From Sapria himalayana (Eukaryota > Streptophyta > Magnoliopsida > Malpighiales > Rafflesiaceae), in assembly GCA_029783825.1 (NCBI GenBank), contig JAREIK010002622.1:1-64000 (forward strand): a stretch of DNA of 64,000 bases, read 5' to 3'. The position numbers and the translations under genes were made by a program. Of this stretch, positions 14,793 to 25,591 are shown piece by piece. Every line of letters starts with the position of its first letter. Position 1 is the first letter of the stretch. The notes below the pieces were generated by a model that was not told the DNA's origin, searched no databases, and was given only the letters and a program-made list of their open reading frames with translations.

Positions 14793-15390
14793 AGAATGAT
14801 ATTTCTCATATATCTCATCACATAGTATCCACATTCAACACTACCTTGTTGTCTTGGGCACTGAATGGAAAAAAAATCATTATATATATATGGAGTTACT
14901 TGCAAGTCATATTGTACTAAGTTTAAAATTAAGATGAAGACACTAAATATTTTATTACTCAGTTTATGAGTTATTTACCCCTAATACAACCCAATTAGGC
15001 TCTCTTTTTAATGATTTATATTTTTTAAGTGGATGAATTCTTAGAGCCCTGCATGAAGAAAAAAAAATTGTTGCTAACTATGCTTCATTCTATAATAATA
15101 AGGGGAAAACTTACAAATTAACAATGTCTTTAAGATCATCTGAAGGTTGATGATGCAAGGAATCAAGGTAATAGACGATCAAAGTCCTTATGTCAAGTAC
15201 CACCAATACCCAATGACAACTACAAAATTAACATTAGTGTAACAACATAATATTTATAATTTGATAAATATGTATACTTATAAGCTTACTTATGTTTAAT
15301 AACTTATCCTGGGTTATATGGAATAAAAACAAAATCAGCATTATTTGTATTAATCAACCGATTAGATATAACCCTTGACCTATTTTTCTT
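14793..15390 (-). pseudogene. Ulp1-like C48 cysteine protease domain of the CACTA element (broken)
   Basis: Two - strand blocks encode the catalytic core of a Ulp1/SUMO-protease-like domain, a known passenger of several plant CACTA (and Mutator) lineages. The first, at about 15120-15220, reads CHWVLVVLDI, then YYLDSLHHQPSDDL. The second, at about 14793-14870, reads QQGSVECGYYVMRYMR. The expected triad is visible: His codon at 15213-15215, Asp at 15162-15164, Cys at 14831-14833, with the oxyanion Gln just before. An upstream block near 15300-15380 reads FIPYNPG, the usual lead-in to HWVL. About 250 bp of AT-rich sequence separates the two blocks and may be an intron; the junction after FIPYNPG lacks an obvious GT donor. 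Not a continuous gene now. The protease assignment is strong; activity is unlikely. Confidence 0.82.
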
Positions 15391-15606
15391 GCTTGTTTCT
15401 CTCAATCTAGCTTTAGAAACCAAGGTCGGATTTACAAAAATAAATCGTTCTCCCTCTTTAGCATCAACCATCTTTTTATGCAAGTGTCTGATTTAATTTC
15501 ACACAATATTTAAAAATTTTAATATTTTAATTTAACTAATATTAAATACAATTCTCATTATGAAAAATTAAAGCATAAATAAGATAGTTAGATTATATGA
15601 AAAACA

Positions 15607-17886
15607 TACTGATTGTTTCTTTATCATATATAGAACATAAGGCAATTAGATGACACCTCTGTTGATGAAATTATGATATCCATATCTTCTTTAATGAGGA
15701 AGGTCTTAAAAGACTCTCCAAAAACATTCTCTATGATTTCTACTGCATGTACCATCTCATCATTTAACAACATCCCAACTAATGTAGCAATGTTCTTGAT
15801 ATCTACAGGGTTCTCATCCTTAAAACTCAATGTTCTCTTTTTATCCCACTGTTTCTTAAATTTCTTTGAATCCTATCAAACATAAAATATCATTGTATAT
15901 ATAAGAATTGTCCTAGATAAAATTATTTTTTTATTATTAACAAGAAATTTTTTATTTTAAAAAAAAGCACATACCTGGATGCAATGAGTAGTAAGAATGA
16001 CTAATTGGGTAGGCCATAAAATTTGATGCCCAATATCATCTCCAATAGTGGCAATTTGGCTTGGAATAGGTACAGAAGTAATGCATTTGGATCATAAGAA
16101 ATATCCACGGCAACAAGGAAGTTAGCACCACGTTCAAGTACCATTGTTTTAGCTGCAACTACATTTTCTTTTGTCCCTATGGTCAATTGACAATTCCTTA
16201 CCTGTAAAATAAAACAATATTATTTAGTTATATACAATCATCTAAAGTTGATAATTTCTAATTAGGAAAAAATTAGTTAGACAAAATTGAGTTATCATAA
16301 CTTAATGAGCTTATTAATATAATTAATAATACAAACTTATATTGTAACATTACTTCTATATTTTCATATCAACTAGGTAAGTTGTTATAAAAATTATGAG
16401 TTTGTGTTAACACATTTTTATTATAGAACATAATATTAAATACAACTTACCTTGTTTACTTTTAGCATTGGAGGAGTGTGGTCTTCTACTCGACATTTTG
16501 GTTGCTCAACACTTTCGGGAAGGACAATATGTTTTTGGAGCATGTTAGAGCTACCAACATCATATTGAGGTGCGATGGGTACCATCTGAGAGAGTTGAAA
16601 TAAAATCTTTGCCTCAAACTTTGATTGTCACTCTTGCGATTCTTTCATAAATTTCCGCAAAGTACTATCTGCCATAGAATGAAAATATTGTCGTGGAGTA
16701 TAATGTTTTCCTTTAGCTCGTACTTGACCACTATATTCAGGAGTTCCCAATACTTTAGTAAGTATGTCATTTCCATTGAAACTCAAACTACTTTCTTGTG
16801 ACTATTGCAACATCTTATCTTGATACACAATGATATTATAAAATTAAATTTCATATAGGTTAATATATATAAGTTATTAATGTAAATGAAATATATGTTC
16901 CATAACTTATACTTATAATTTTCTCCACTACCGAAATGACCACTTCATCATACGTGTCATCTTTTTTCTCCATTGCTTTCTTCCATAATACACTTCTATC
17001 AATGACTTTAGTAAAGCCAGTTTCTACCAACTTTTACAATATTGAAATGTAATATAATGACTCTCTAGGCAAATTCAACATAAAATTAAAAGTAAAGTAA
17101 CAACATCTTTTACTTACCATCTCTTCCTCAAGACCAGCATATCCATTCCTACTAAGATGATGATTATAAATATGTTTTTTCCTTCTTTCTTTTTGAAATT
17201 CTTTAAACTCCTACAAATTTTAATTTATATTAAGTAAAGAAAAAATGAGTATATGACATGAAAATAATTAGAAATTTACCTGAAATCTTTAAGACAATTT
17301 TTCTTTGATAGAAATTGTCCAATCTTCATCTTCAATAAAACTGTATTCAACTGGTGGTTTTTTAAGAAGCTCTAGTTGGTCTTTAAAAGGAAAGATATAC
17401 TTTGCAGTCAACATGTTCTTCAAAGATCTAAAGCACATGCCAATTGATTTCATACAGTTCCTTCTACTTTTACAATCCAATGTAAATGCAACCAAGAAGT
17501 AATTAACATAGTTATTAGTTGTTAAAAAAATCACAAATATAATTAGAAAAAGTTATAGATTGAAAAAAGAATTACAAGTTTACCTCAATTGAGTCCCACA
17601 ATTTAATCTTCAATTGCTTAGGTACATGGTACCAAGTGTTATATCTAATTGGGACCATGGTACGTGCCAATACGCCTAAATAACTTGTGAGATGCACCGC
17701 AGCTTGTCCGACATAAACACCATCAACATTATACTTTACTGTAATTTTTATTCCTTTGCTTCTATTCTTGATAATCATAGTATTTCTTGTTAACCCTCTA
17801 CATCTATTTCTTGTAGTTTTTTTATCTTGTTGTTCTGTTTCCATACCTATCATAAAAATAATTATAATGTTTAAATAAAAGCACAA
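15607..17886 (-). pseudogene. En/Spm second-ORF protein (plant Transposase_24-like), fragmentary exons
   Basis: Several - strand segments resemble the protein encoded downstream of TNP2 in plant CACTA elements. Segment 17575-17886 includes KITVKYN…GQAAVHLTSYLG, then ARTMVPI and a YHVPKQLKIKLWDSI stretch, the signature of this family. Segment 17289-17534 has the CMKSIGMCFRSLKNMLTAKY helix region and an aromatic-acidic tail. Segment 16001-16190 has LTIGTKENVVAAKTMV, matching the later 'G T x x N I V A' block. Segment 15624-15830 has DENPVDI and IISSTEVSSNC. Gaps between them look intronic or decayed. The role in transposition is probably DNA binding, inferred from family knowledge. No single ORF spans it. 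Confidence 0.7.
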
Positions 17887-18140
17887 AAATATCCAAAAAA
17901 AAATTTAAGGAATAAAAAATTTCCTAATTAAAGGCATTACCTAATCAGTTGCTTTGCATAAAACATAATATTGTCAATGTTTTGAATATTGTCAACCTGA
18001 CATAAACTAAAATTGAAAGCATAACAATAATATAATAACAAAGACAAATAAATTAACTAGTAAGCATATATTTAAAATACAAAAAACTATAGAAGCATAT
18101 CAATTCAAAATAACATAACAAATATAAAAATTGGATACAT

Positions 18141-18716
18141 TTATGATTTGTTCTCAACCCAAATTCCCTCACAATAATCTCCAATACAAATTTGATCAGA
18201 ATCATCCATTGCATCAAATAATTCAACTTGTGGCAAAAAAAATATGATTGGATTGTGTTCAATAGAAATGTCCATTGGATCATCATCATTTGCTCTTTTT
18301 GTGAAGTCTTGTTGAGGAGTTGACAAAACAATTGACAATCTTGGATTAAGTTGATCTTGTACATAAAAGACTTTCTTAGCTTGGGAGGCTAATATGAACG
18401 GATCTGACTTATGAGCCAATCTGCTAAAGTCAACTAAGGTAAACCTAAGATCATCAAATTTGATTCTATTCTTATTATCAACCCAATCACACTTGAAGAC
18501 TTTAATTCTGAACATAGTATAATCAAGGTCCCAAATCTCAGTAATAACCCCATAGAAACAAAGTTCCCCGAAAATAGGATTTTTATCCTTAGCACTAGTA
18601 ATTTTCATGATCGTTGCTACAATACTTACTCCACTATTTTGGGTAGCTAGTAAATCATCATGCTCCTTGGTATTATATTGAGATCCATTGATGACATAAT
18701 CATTATACTTCATCAC
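18141..18716 (-). pseudogene. CACTA transposase C-terminal region, DUF4216 domain
   Basis: An uninterrupted 191-codon - strand frame containing the DUF4216 signature: NTKEHDDLLATQNSGVS, then NPIFGELCFYGVITEIWDLDY, FKCDWVDNKN, then FTLVDFSR, and FILASQAKKVFYVQDQLNPR. In plant CACTA elements this domain follows DUF4218 on the TNP2 polypeptide. Upstream, 18720-18770 continues the similarity in another phase (PSAIHLKF), which shows a frame break or exon boundary. It is among the best-preserved parts of the element. Function beyond association with TNP2 is not established. Confidence 0.85.
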
Positions 18717-19062
18717 ATAATGGCTTGGACCATCAGCTATCCATTTAAAATTTCAGATACAGGTTCATTATTTCCCATTGCAACTTCAACCTATAGAAAT
18801 AAGTTACAATTATCATTTATATGTTAACCAATAATGTAAAAGAAAAGGAAAATTTAAGAAACTAGTGTAGTACCTTTTGTCGTAACCAAAAGGTAAAAGT
18901 ACGAGCATGCTCATCCTGTAACCACTTTTGCCTTTTTGATTGACGTGGATGTTTCGCTTTTAGCCATTGCATGTGCTCTCTATGAGGTCATATATAATAA
19001 TTTAATAATTAGAGTAATATATTATATGTACAAAAAATAAAGAAACAAAAAGTTAGTGGTGC

Positions 19063-21531
19063 TTACTCAATATAAGGTTTGACAATTGATGTATTTTCCA
19101 ACACATAATGATGTGCTTGTAACCATAAATTGGAATCGGCCTTCATAGTAAGACCTTTAAATATTGGTACCCCAACTTTGTGGTCAATGTTTGAACTAAT
19201 AGGAATTCCAATTGCTTCCACATTTGATAAGTACTCTGTACAAAACTCGATTCCTTCTTCTGCAATATAGCATTCAGCAATACAACCTTCAGGTCTAGTA
19301 CGATTTCGTAAATAGCCTTTTAACACTTTCATAAACCTTTCAAATAGGTACAGCCACCTAAAGTAAACCGGTCCACAAAGTCTCACTTCTCTTACAAGAT
19401 GCATAGTAAGATGCACCATGATATCAAAGATTGAAGGTGAGAAATACTTTTCAAACAAGCATAATGTCACTACTATCTCATTTTGTAACTCATCTAATGA
19501 AGGAACATCAACGACTTAAGTACAGAGAGCATTGAAAAAGAAACTCAATCTACAAATGACATTCCTCACATGCTTGGGCAAGATAGAACATAACAAAACC
19601 GGCAAAAATTGTTCCATTAATGCATGATAGTCATGGGATTTTAATCCATAAAGTTTCAAGTCATTCATTGACGTGAGGTTTCAAAGGTTCGAACAATATT
19701 CATATGGAACCTTCAATTGTGAGAGTGTTTAGCAAAACACATTCTTTTCTATTGTAGAAAGTGTATTACATGCGGGAGGGAGATATGTTCTCTTCGATTC
19801 AAACCTTGGTGCCAATTCGCTCCTTAAGCCCATATCTACAAGATCCAAGTGAGAATTAAGCTCATCCTTTGATTTACCTGTAATGTTGAGTAAGGTACCA
19901 ATAATGCTTTCACAAACATTTTTCTCAATATGTATTACATCCAAATTATGACGAACATAAAGATATTTCCAATACTCAAGATCAAAGAATATAAACTTCT
20001 TTTTCCAACAATTTGTTTTGTTAATTTCAGATTTTTCCAGATTAACCTTTTTTTCCCCCAAAAATTACAAATTCCATTGATTTTTTTAATATTTCCTCGC
20101 CAGTCAATATTTGTGGAGGTGACCCGAACTCTTGTTTTTCATCAAATGCTTTCTTTTGTTTCCTATATGGATGGTTTCTTGGAAGAAATCATCTATGTCC
20201 AGTATAGGAGTTCTTTTTTACATGATTTAACCTACAAGAATATGTTTCTTCTCCACATATTGGACAACCTTAATATTCTTTAACTTTGCAGCCTGACATG
20301 TTTCTATATGCAAAAAAAATCATTGATTGTCCATAATAGAACGGCTCTTAATGTAAAGATTTCTTATTTATGTGCATCGTAAACTTTAACTCCAACCTCC
20401 CACAATGTTTTTAGATCTTCTATTAGCGGTGCTAAATAGACATCAATGGCATTTCCAGGTTGTCGTGGACCTAAAATTAATAAAGATAATATCATAAATT
20501 TTCTTTTCATGCACAACCATGGAGGAAGGTTGTAAATTATCATTAGAATGGGCTAACAACTATGTTTGCTATTAAATGAACAGTGAGGATTTATGCTATC
20601 TATAGAAATTGCAAGTCTCAAGTTTCTAGGTTCTAAGGAAAACTCAAGTCATCTGTGATCAACTTGCTTACATGATGGTGAATCTGATGGATGACACATT
20701 TTTCCATCAAATTTTCTTTTTTCAACATGTCATATGAGCTCTTTTGTAATTTTTGATAATTGAAACATTCTTCTAAATCTTGGAATTGGAGGAAAATACC
20801 ACATTACTTTCACAGGAACTCCTTTTGTCCTCTTAGTTCATGTGTTATCTGTCTTCCACCTCGAAGTTCCACAGTCAGGACATAAGGATGCATCTTTCAA
20901 CTCCTTCCGATAAAGTACACAATCATTTGGGCATGCATGTATTTTCTCATATTCCATTCCCAAAGAATTTAATGTCTTTTTTGCTTCATACATCGACAAA
21001 GGCAATTCATTGTTTAAAGGTAATATTTCTACAAGAATTTGTAAAAGCTATAAAAAGCTATTATCAGACCACCCAAAACGTGCTTTCAAGTTATATAATT
21101 TGATCAAGACAAACAATCTTGTAAAGTTTCTGTAACAATGATATAACAATTTTTCTATATCTTGTAATAATCTTGCAAACAATTTAGGATCATTTTGACA
21201 ATCATCATGTGCAGCTTGAACCATTTCTATTGTACTACGTTGATCATCAAATTAAAGTCTATCATAATTTTCTGCTCTTATGGAAGGTGGGCCACTTGGA
21301 GCTACCTCTCCATGCCAATACCATGTATGGTAACTTTGATCAATTCCAAAGAAAAACAAATGGTCTTGAATCTTTTGAGGAGTATTAAAAATCATATTAC
21401 CACATTGTAAGCATAAACATTTAATAAAGGTTTTATTTGCAGAATTTTGTATTGCAAATACAACAAAGCATTCAACTTCATCTTCATATTCCTTCGATCT
21501 TCTATCCTTTGAGATCCATGAACGATCCATT
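19063..21531 (-). pseudogene. TNP2-type CACTA transposase with DUF4218, interrupted
   Basis: The - strand starts at 21531 with MDRSWISKDRRS, the canonical start of the transposase-associated domain, with ...CLCLQCGN and IDQSYHTWYWHGE before a stop at about 21254. Degraded core follows: near 20340-20470 GPRQPGNAIDVYLAPLIEDL and LWEVGVKVYDAHK, then FTLRAVLLWTINDFFA, typical of the Transposase_21 (tnp2) domain. Segment 19729-20061 has LEYWKYLYVRHNLDVIHIEKNVCE and GLRSELAPRFE. DUF4218 covers about 19063-19680: NEIVVTLCLFEKYFSPSIFDIMVH in two blocks, then CGPVYFRWLYLFERFMKVLK and CIAECYIAEEGIEFC. Stops and frame changes are frequent between blocks. TNP2 is the predicted catalytic transposase of CACTA elements; this copy cannot give a full-length protein. 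Confidence 0.88.
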
Positions 21532-21559
21532 TTTAAAGAACAAATTATTTCCAATAGTG

Positions 21560-22870
21560 ATCACACGTCAAATGGAAGAACACATCAACATTCCAATGTT
21601 ATTCGTTTAGCAACCTTTTTTTATCTGTTAAAAGAAAATTCAAAGATGAATTTAATAAAATATTAATAAGCATGTCAAATATAACATAGAAGGGATGATC
21701 ATTAATATTGTAATAATGTTGAATTTTTTTACATAGTCAACATGATTAGAATAATATTTAAACATGAGAAATTATTTCTCACGGTTAGTATGATTCTTAG
21801 AAAAATAAATATTTAAACAAAAAAAATATCATTTGATTATTCTTTATATAAGAGTCAAATATGAGAAAAGTCAATTTATTAATAAAAAGATATTTTATTC
21901 TCCTCCAAATCTGATCCTAGAACCTCTCATCATGCATTCTAGTACATTATAGGTTTTTATTCCTTTTTTTGTTATTTTTTTAAAGAAAAATTATTTAAAT
22001 CATATTTGAGGTAAACGCTAAATCTCTAATTTATAAGATAAAAAGACATTACATTGGGGAAAATAAAAAATAAGATGATTTTTTTTATCAAACATGTCTA
22101 AGGAAAAGAGAAAATAAAAAGTATTTTGAAAAAAGGAAAATTTTAATTGGCCATGTATTTTCCTTTTTAATATATTATTTTATTTATTTCTAGCTACTTA
22201 AAAATTTTATATACTATTTACTGGACCCTCAAATCTTATTTTTCTTATTTGTGTAGCTTAATTTAACAAATATTTTGCTTAATTTCTCATTTTCAATAAT
22301 CAATATTCTCTTGTATAAAAGGTATATAACGTATATATTCTCTTTTTGATAGTAATATCCTTATTTGTGTATATTATTTTTATAAATACTTTGTTTAATT
22401 TCTCATTTCCTTTAATCAATATTCCCATGTATATAAGGTACATCTTTTTGTTTTGATAATAATATCCCTCTTTTCTTTTTTTTCTTTTTGTGAGGAAGAT
22501 AGTAATATTCTATTCTTACTTCTCAGTGTATAGAAAGTATTTAAAAAATAAAGTAAAAGTATTTAATTAGGTGAGTATTAATTTACTTATCATCTATTTC
22601 TATACAAGATAATAATATATTTTGACTTTGTTGTAATATCTAACATAAAATAAACAAATACGTGACCTAGACGAATTTATAGATATGACATTACATGTCT
22701 CTAGGTCCTTAGGCTAATTGATTTTGAAATTGCATGACTATAGAGCAAACATTTTTAGGAATTATTGCCTCCTTTTTTTTCCATACTTTCACAGTCTAAA
22801 AAACAGGAGAGGAGAGAACAAATAGAATAACATGTATAAAAATGGCACGATATCAAAAATAGAAAAGAAT
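21560..22870. other. AT-rich CACTA 5' region without recognisable genes
   Basis: No coding similarity found on either strand. It lies upstream of the TNP2 start on the - strand, so it probably holds the element's promoter and 5' leader. Related AT-rich stretches recur (for example ataatatcc…tatataaggta near 22310-22330 and 22400-22450), suggesting local duplication. Confidence 0.45.
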
Positions 22871-22880
22871 GGATAATCAC

Positions 22881-22967
22881 CTGCTCAAAGCCAACAACAA
22901 GATTTGCCCACTCTATATCCCTTGTAATGAGTAAATTGGACCTTGCAAGAAGAACTATAGACTGAGC
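22881..22967 (-). pseudogene. Captured exon of a plant phospholipid scramblase family gene
   Basis: An 87-bp - strand exon (29 codons) encodes AQSIVLLARSNLLITRD followed by IEWANLVVGFEQ. This matches, from memory of the family, the conserved block of plant scramblase/AIM25-like proteins preceding the ENRY segment. It is bounded by textbook splice sites: a pyrimidine-rich tract with tttcag before it and gtgatt after the CAG of the Gln codon. The reading frame is perfect. No neighbouring scramblase exon was recognised, so this is an isolated exon with bits of its introns inside the CACTA element, upstream of the TNP2 start. Scramblases move phospholipids between membrane leaflets; this fragment cannot do so alone. 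Confidence 0.75.
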
Positions 22968-22984
22968 CTGAAAATGGGATATGG

Positions 22985-23590
22985 AAAAGAATTTATTATT
23001 ACTCTTTGGCAGAATAGTAGTCTGAAAATAGGAAGCAGATAACTCAACTACGGCAAAATCACCGATAAACCCAGCACCAACATCACAAAATCTACATTGA
23101 TTGAAGGAAACATTACTAATTAAACTTCACAAAATAGCAACACAACACATGATGCCGAAGATATGCTACATAAGCCATGTACAACTCCACTTTCCATAGT
23201 TTGTAAAATAAGCCATGTAGAAACTGATGACAAGCGTAATTGACTCCAATTTCTCTCTTTCGATCCCAATTTACACTTCTTTTCATCTTTTTATTTTGTC
23301 CTGCCAAGCTACAAAAATTTTTTATATAACAAGGGTAGCCATTAAGTATCATGCATTTTGGTAACATATCTACTAAATTAACAATAATGGCCGGCGAGGA
23401 CCTATCATGCAACGCATAAGAATATATTCACTGAGATCATGTGTGAGAATACAACAACCCAGAGGACGAAGGATATAAATAAGCAAAGAGAATTCCATCA
23501 ATGAAGAAATGGAAAACAAAGCTATAGAGAAGTAGGCCAAGACTCTTCCACTCAACTCTTCCAATTTGTTGCCAGCGCCATTTTAAAACC
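22985..23590 (-). other. Unassigned CACTA interior, possibly further captured gene sequence
   Basis: Base composition is richer and less monotonous than the surrounding AT-rich sequence. Two overlapping - strand open frames are present: 63 codons at 23373-23564, with a hydrophobic N-terminal stretch resembling a membrane segment, and 98 codons at 23116-23412. Neither is recognised. It adjoins the scramblase exon, so it may be intronic or exonic sequence captured with it, or an element-specific leader. Confidence 0.3.
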
Positions 23591-23664
23591 TATTACATAT
23601 TTTACAAATAAAAAATAAAAACAAATTAGTTCCAATTCAATAAATTCAAAATTAATATTTTCAT

Positions 23665-23860
23665 ATCCATGACACTTATAATAGTGACAAGGTTTATAAT
23701 TTCAGCCCCTTATTAGTCTTAACAATCTATTAGTCTTAAAAATCATAAGTCTTAATAATGACACATCTAGTAAGTGCCATAAAAACATAAAATATATTCC
23801 AAATAATGATGTTTTTAGAAAAATGTCATGACATGTCTAATTAATATAATTTATTATACA
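23665..23860. repeat. CACTA subterminal-type repeats, right side
   Basis: Words of the left subterminal region recur: atgacact, agtgacaag, aatgacaca, aagtgccata and aatgtcatgacatg. The sequence also contains three copies of ttagtctta-like units (23715-23760). This marks the approximate right end of the element, but no GTAGTG terminus follows. Confidence 0.55.
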
Positions 23861-23943
23861 AACATATATTAATTTTTATCTTTTCCGCTGCAAATTTGCA
23901 ATCCAGTATGACTCCGATTCTACTGTAGGTTTTTTGTTAATTT

Positions 23944-24474
23944 ATGGAAAAATTTCCTGTTCCCAAACTTGAAGAAGCTATAGAATGTTTCACGCAAGCA
24001 GCATCTTATATGCTGGCAGTAGATACTTACGCTAAAGGCAACTTCTTCAACAAATGTATTGAGTGTTGTCAAAAGGGGGAGTTATTCGACGATGGACTCT
24101 GTTACATTTCCAACATGAAAGAACATTCCACGCAATATAATTACATGAAAAGAGACGAGGGCATAATAGAAGATGCAAAACAGAAGATTTTGGAGGATGC
24201 TGCGAAGAAATGCAAAAAGCTCAGAGAAAAGTTCACAATTATGAAATATGTTAACCTCTTCAATTCCAATGATTCAATTCGTAGTTTTTTGAAAAAAGTA
24301 AAGTGTCTGGAAGAGCTGATAGAATTAGAAACTATATGGGAAAACTTCCTGGATGCTGCAAAGATGGCCAAGGAAATTGGAGACTCGCTGCTTGAAGCCG
24401 AGCTGTTGGAAAAGGCCAAACATAATGAAGAAGCCATGCTCGTCTTTCTAGCGAGTCATCATTTTATTAAATGA
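23944..24474 (+). pseudogene. Exon fragment of a UvrD-helicase/TPR-ankyrin (TRANK1-like) plant gene
   Basis: An open 176-codon frame matches the superhelical repeat region downstream of the UvrD-like helicase in large plant proteins described as TPR and ankyrin repeat-containing protein 1-like. Visible signatures, in order: EEAIECFTQAASYMLAVDTY, AKGNFFNKCIECCQKGELFD, DGLCYI, EDAAKKCKKLREKFTIMKYV, FNSNDSIRSFLKK, ECLEEL-like KCLEELIELE, then ENFLDAAKMAKEIGDSLLEA and LLEKAKHNEEAMLV. These are helix pairs with Ala/Leu spacing. The full proteins are a few thousand residues, so this is under a tenth. There is a stop just upstream of the ATG in frame and a stop right after the conserved block. It lies between the eroded CACTA end and a TCTA tract, so it was probably captured or relocated. 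Expression is unknown. Confidence 0.78.
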
Positions 24475-24603
24475 AGATAAATAAAATATATAATTAATCA
24501 CATAATTTTATTAATTGACCTTAAATTTTCATTTTATTATTATTTCTCTTAGGGATAAATTAAATATTAACAGATTAATTTTAAAATTAAATATTATTAC
24601 TTA

Positions 24604-24955
24604 TTTTCATTCTGTCTGTCTGTCTATCTTTCTATCTATTTATTTATCTATCAAAATATCTATTAATCTTTCTATCAATCTATCTATAAATCTATCTATC
24701 AAACTATCTATCTATATGTCTATCTATATGTCTATCTATTTGTGTATTAGTATATCAGTCTGTCTATTTTTTTGTTTATCTATCTGTCTGTCTGTCTATC
24801 TTTCTGTCTATCTATAAATCTATTTATAAATCTATCTATCTAAATATATGTTTATATATCTATCATTTTATCTATCAATCTGTCTATCTATTTGTTTATC
24901 TATCTATATCTAACAATCTCTCTGTATATATATCTATCAATCTATCTATGGACTT
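24604..24955. repeat. Second TCTA/TCTG tetranucleotide tract
   Basis: Same unit types and same strand as the array at 1-12934. It may be the displaced far side of the array after CACTA insertion plus later deletion of the transposon end, or an independent array. Confidence 0.92.
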
Positions 24956-25095
24956 AGGTGATAAATATATAGATAGACAAATAGAATTGCTATCTATTTG
25001 AATGACTTAGGTGATAAATATCTATATTTGTCTATATAGATAGAAATATTTGATATTAAAATTTCATATCTATGGACTTAGATGATAAATATATA
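24950..25095. repeat. Short tandem repeats of ggacttaggtgataaatat type
   Basis: Three spaced copies of (g)gacttag(g/a)tgataaatat at about 24952, 25002 and 25073. They are separated by TCTA-like and complementary TAGA-like words that could pair as hairpins. Confidence 0.7.
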
Positions 25096-25099
25096 CTCT

Positions 25100-25591
25100 T
25101 CACTTGAGATAACAAAACCCTAAGTTGTGGTAAAATATCCATAACCAACATTTACACTTGACAATAGTCATTCAAAGCATAGCATTAAAAGGATAAAAAT
25201 ATATGTATATGTTGGGCCCATCAACTTCTCCCATACTTAGACTTTTGCTTGTCCTCGAGCATAGAGAAGGTTGTTATCAAATACCATGTGCAATATCTTA
25301 CACAAACTTTCAGGATTCTACATTACATCAAATCAATTTAAAACTGTAACCATCAGCAAAATACAAATAGATATGATGAGACTTTAATGATAACAAGGAA
25401 TTGTAATTTCAATATTGAAATCATAGTTCCTCTTTTTGTTTTCATTGATAAGTTTTGGAGGTAGCTTTGGATTTTCAATTGTTGTTTTTTAGAGGGTATT
25501 CAGCAACAAAAGGATTGAATGGTGGTATGGATGCAGAGGGTCTTTCACACCCTTGCTTGTTGTTCATTAAGCATGTGATTCATGTTTAATA
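25100..25591 (-). mobile_element. Possible 3'-end remnant of a gypsy element on the - strand
   Basis: Near 25215-25265 the - strand reads ctcgaggacaagcaaaagtc then taagtatgggagaagttgat. This resembles the 'CTYGAGGACAAGCAAARGTCTAAGTRTGGGGG' segment found near the 3' end of many Tat/Athila-type gypsy elements. No LTR partner could be fixed. The rest of the interval is unassigned. Confidence 0.4.

Larger units (their letters stand above)
12938..23860 (-). mobile_element. CACTA (En/Spm) DNA transposon, degenerate, right terminus eroded
   Basis: The left end begins CACTACAACAAAAAAC, the family's diagnostic terminus, directly after cta of the TCTA array (candidate 3-bp target site). Terminal sequence is followed by clustered short subterminal repeats (TGTCAT / GACAC words), as expected of TNP-binding regions. 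Coding remnants run on the - strand in the usual order: transposase-associated domain and TNP2 core, DUF4218, DUF4216, an En/Spm second-ORF region, then a Ulp1-like protease. Subterminal-type words reappear at 23665-23850, but no inverted CACTA terminus was found there, so the right border is approximate and the end is probably lost. Frames are interrupted by introns and stops; the element looks non-autonomous now. Confidence 0.88.

Noticed and set aside
23116..23564. Novel small membrane protein gene on the - strand
   Set aside because: Two overlapping short frames without family match, inside a CACTA element next to a captured exon; not supported as a gene.
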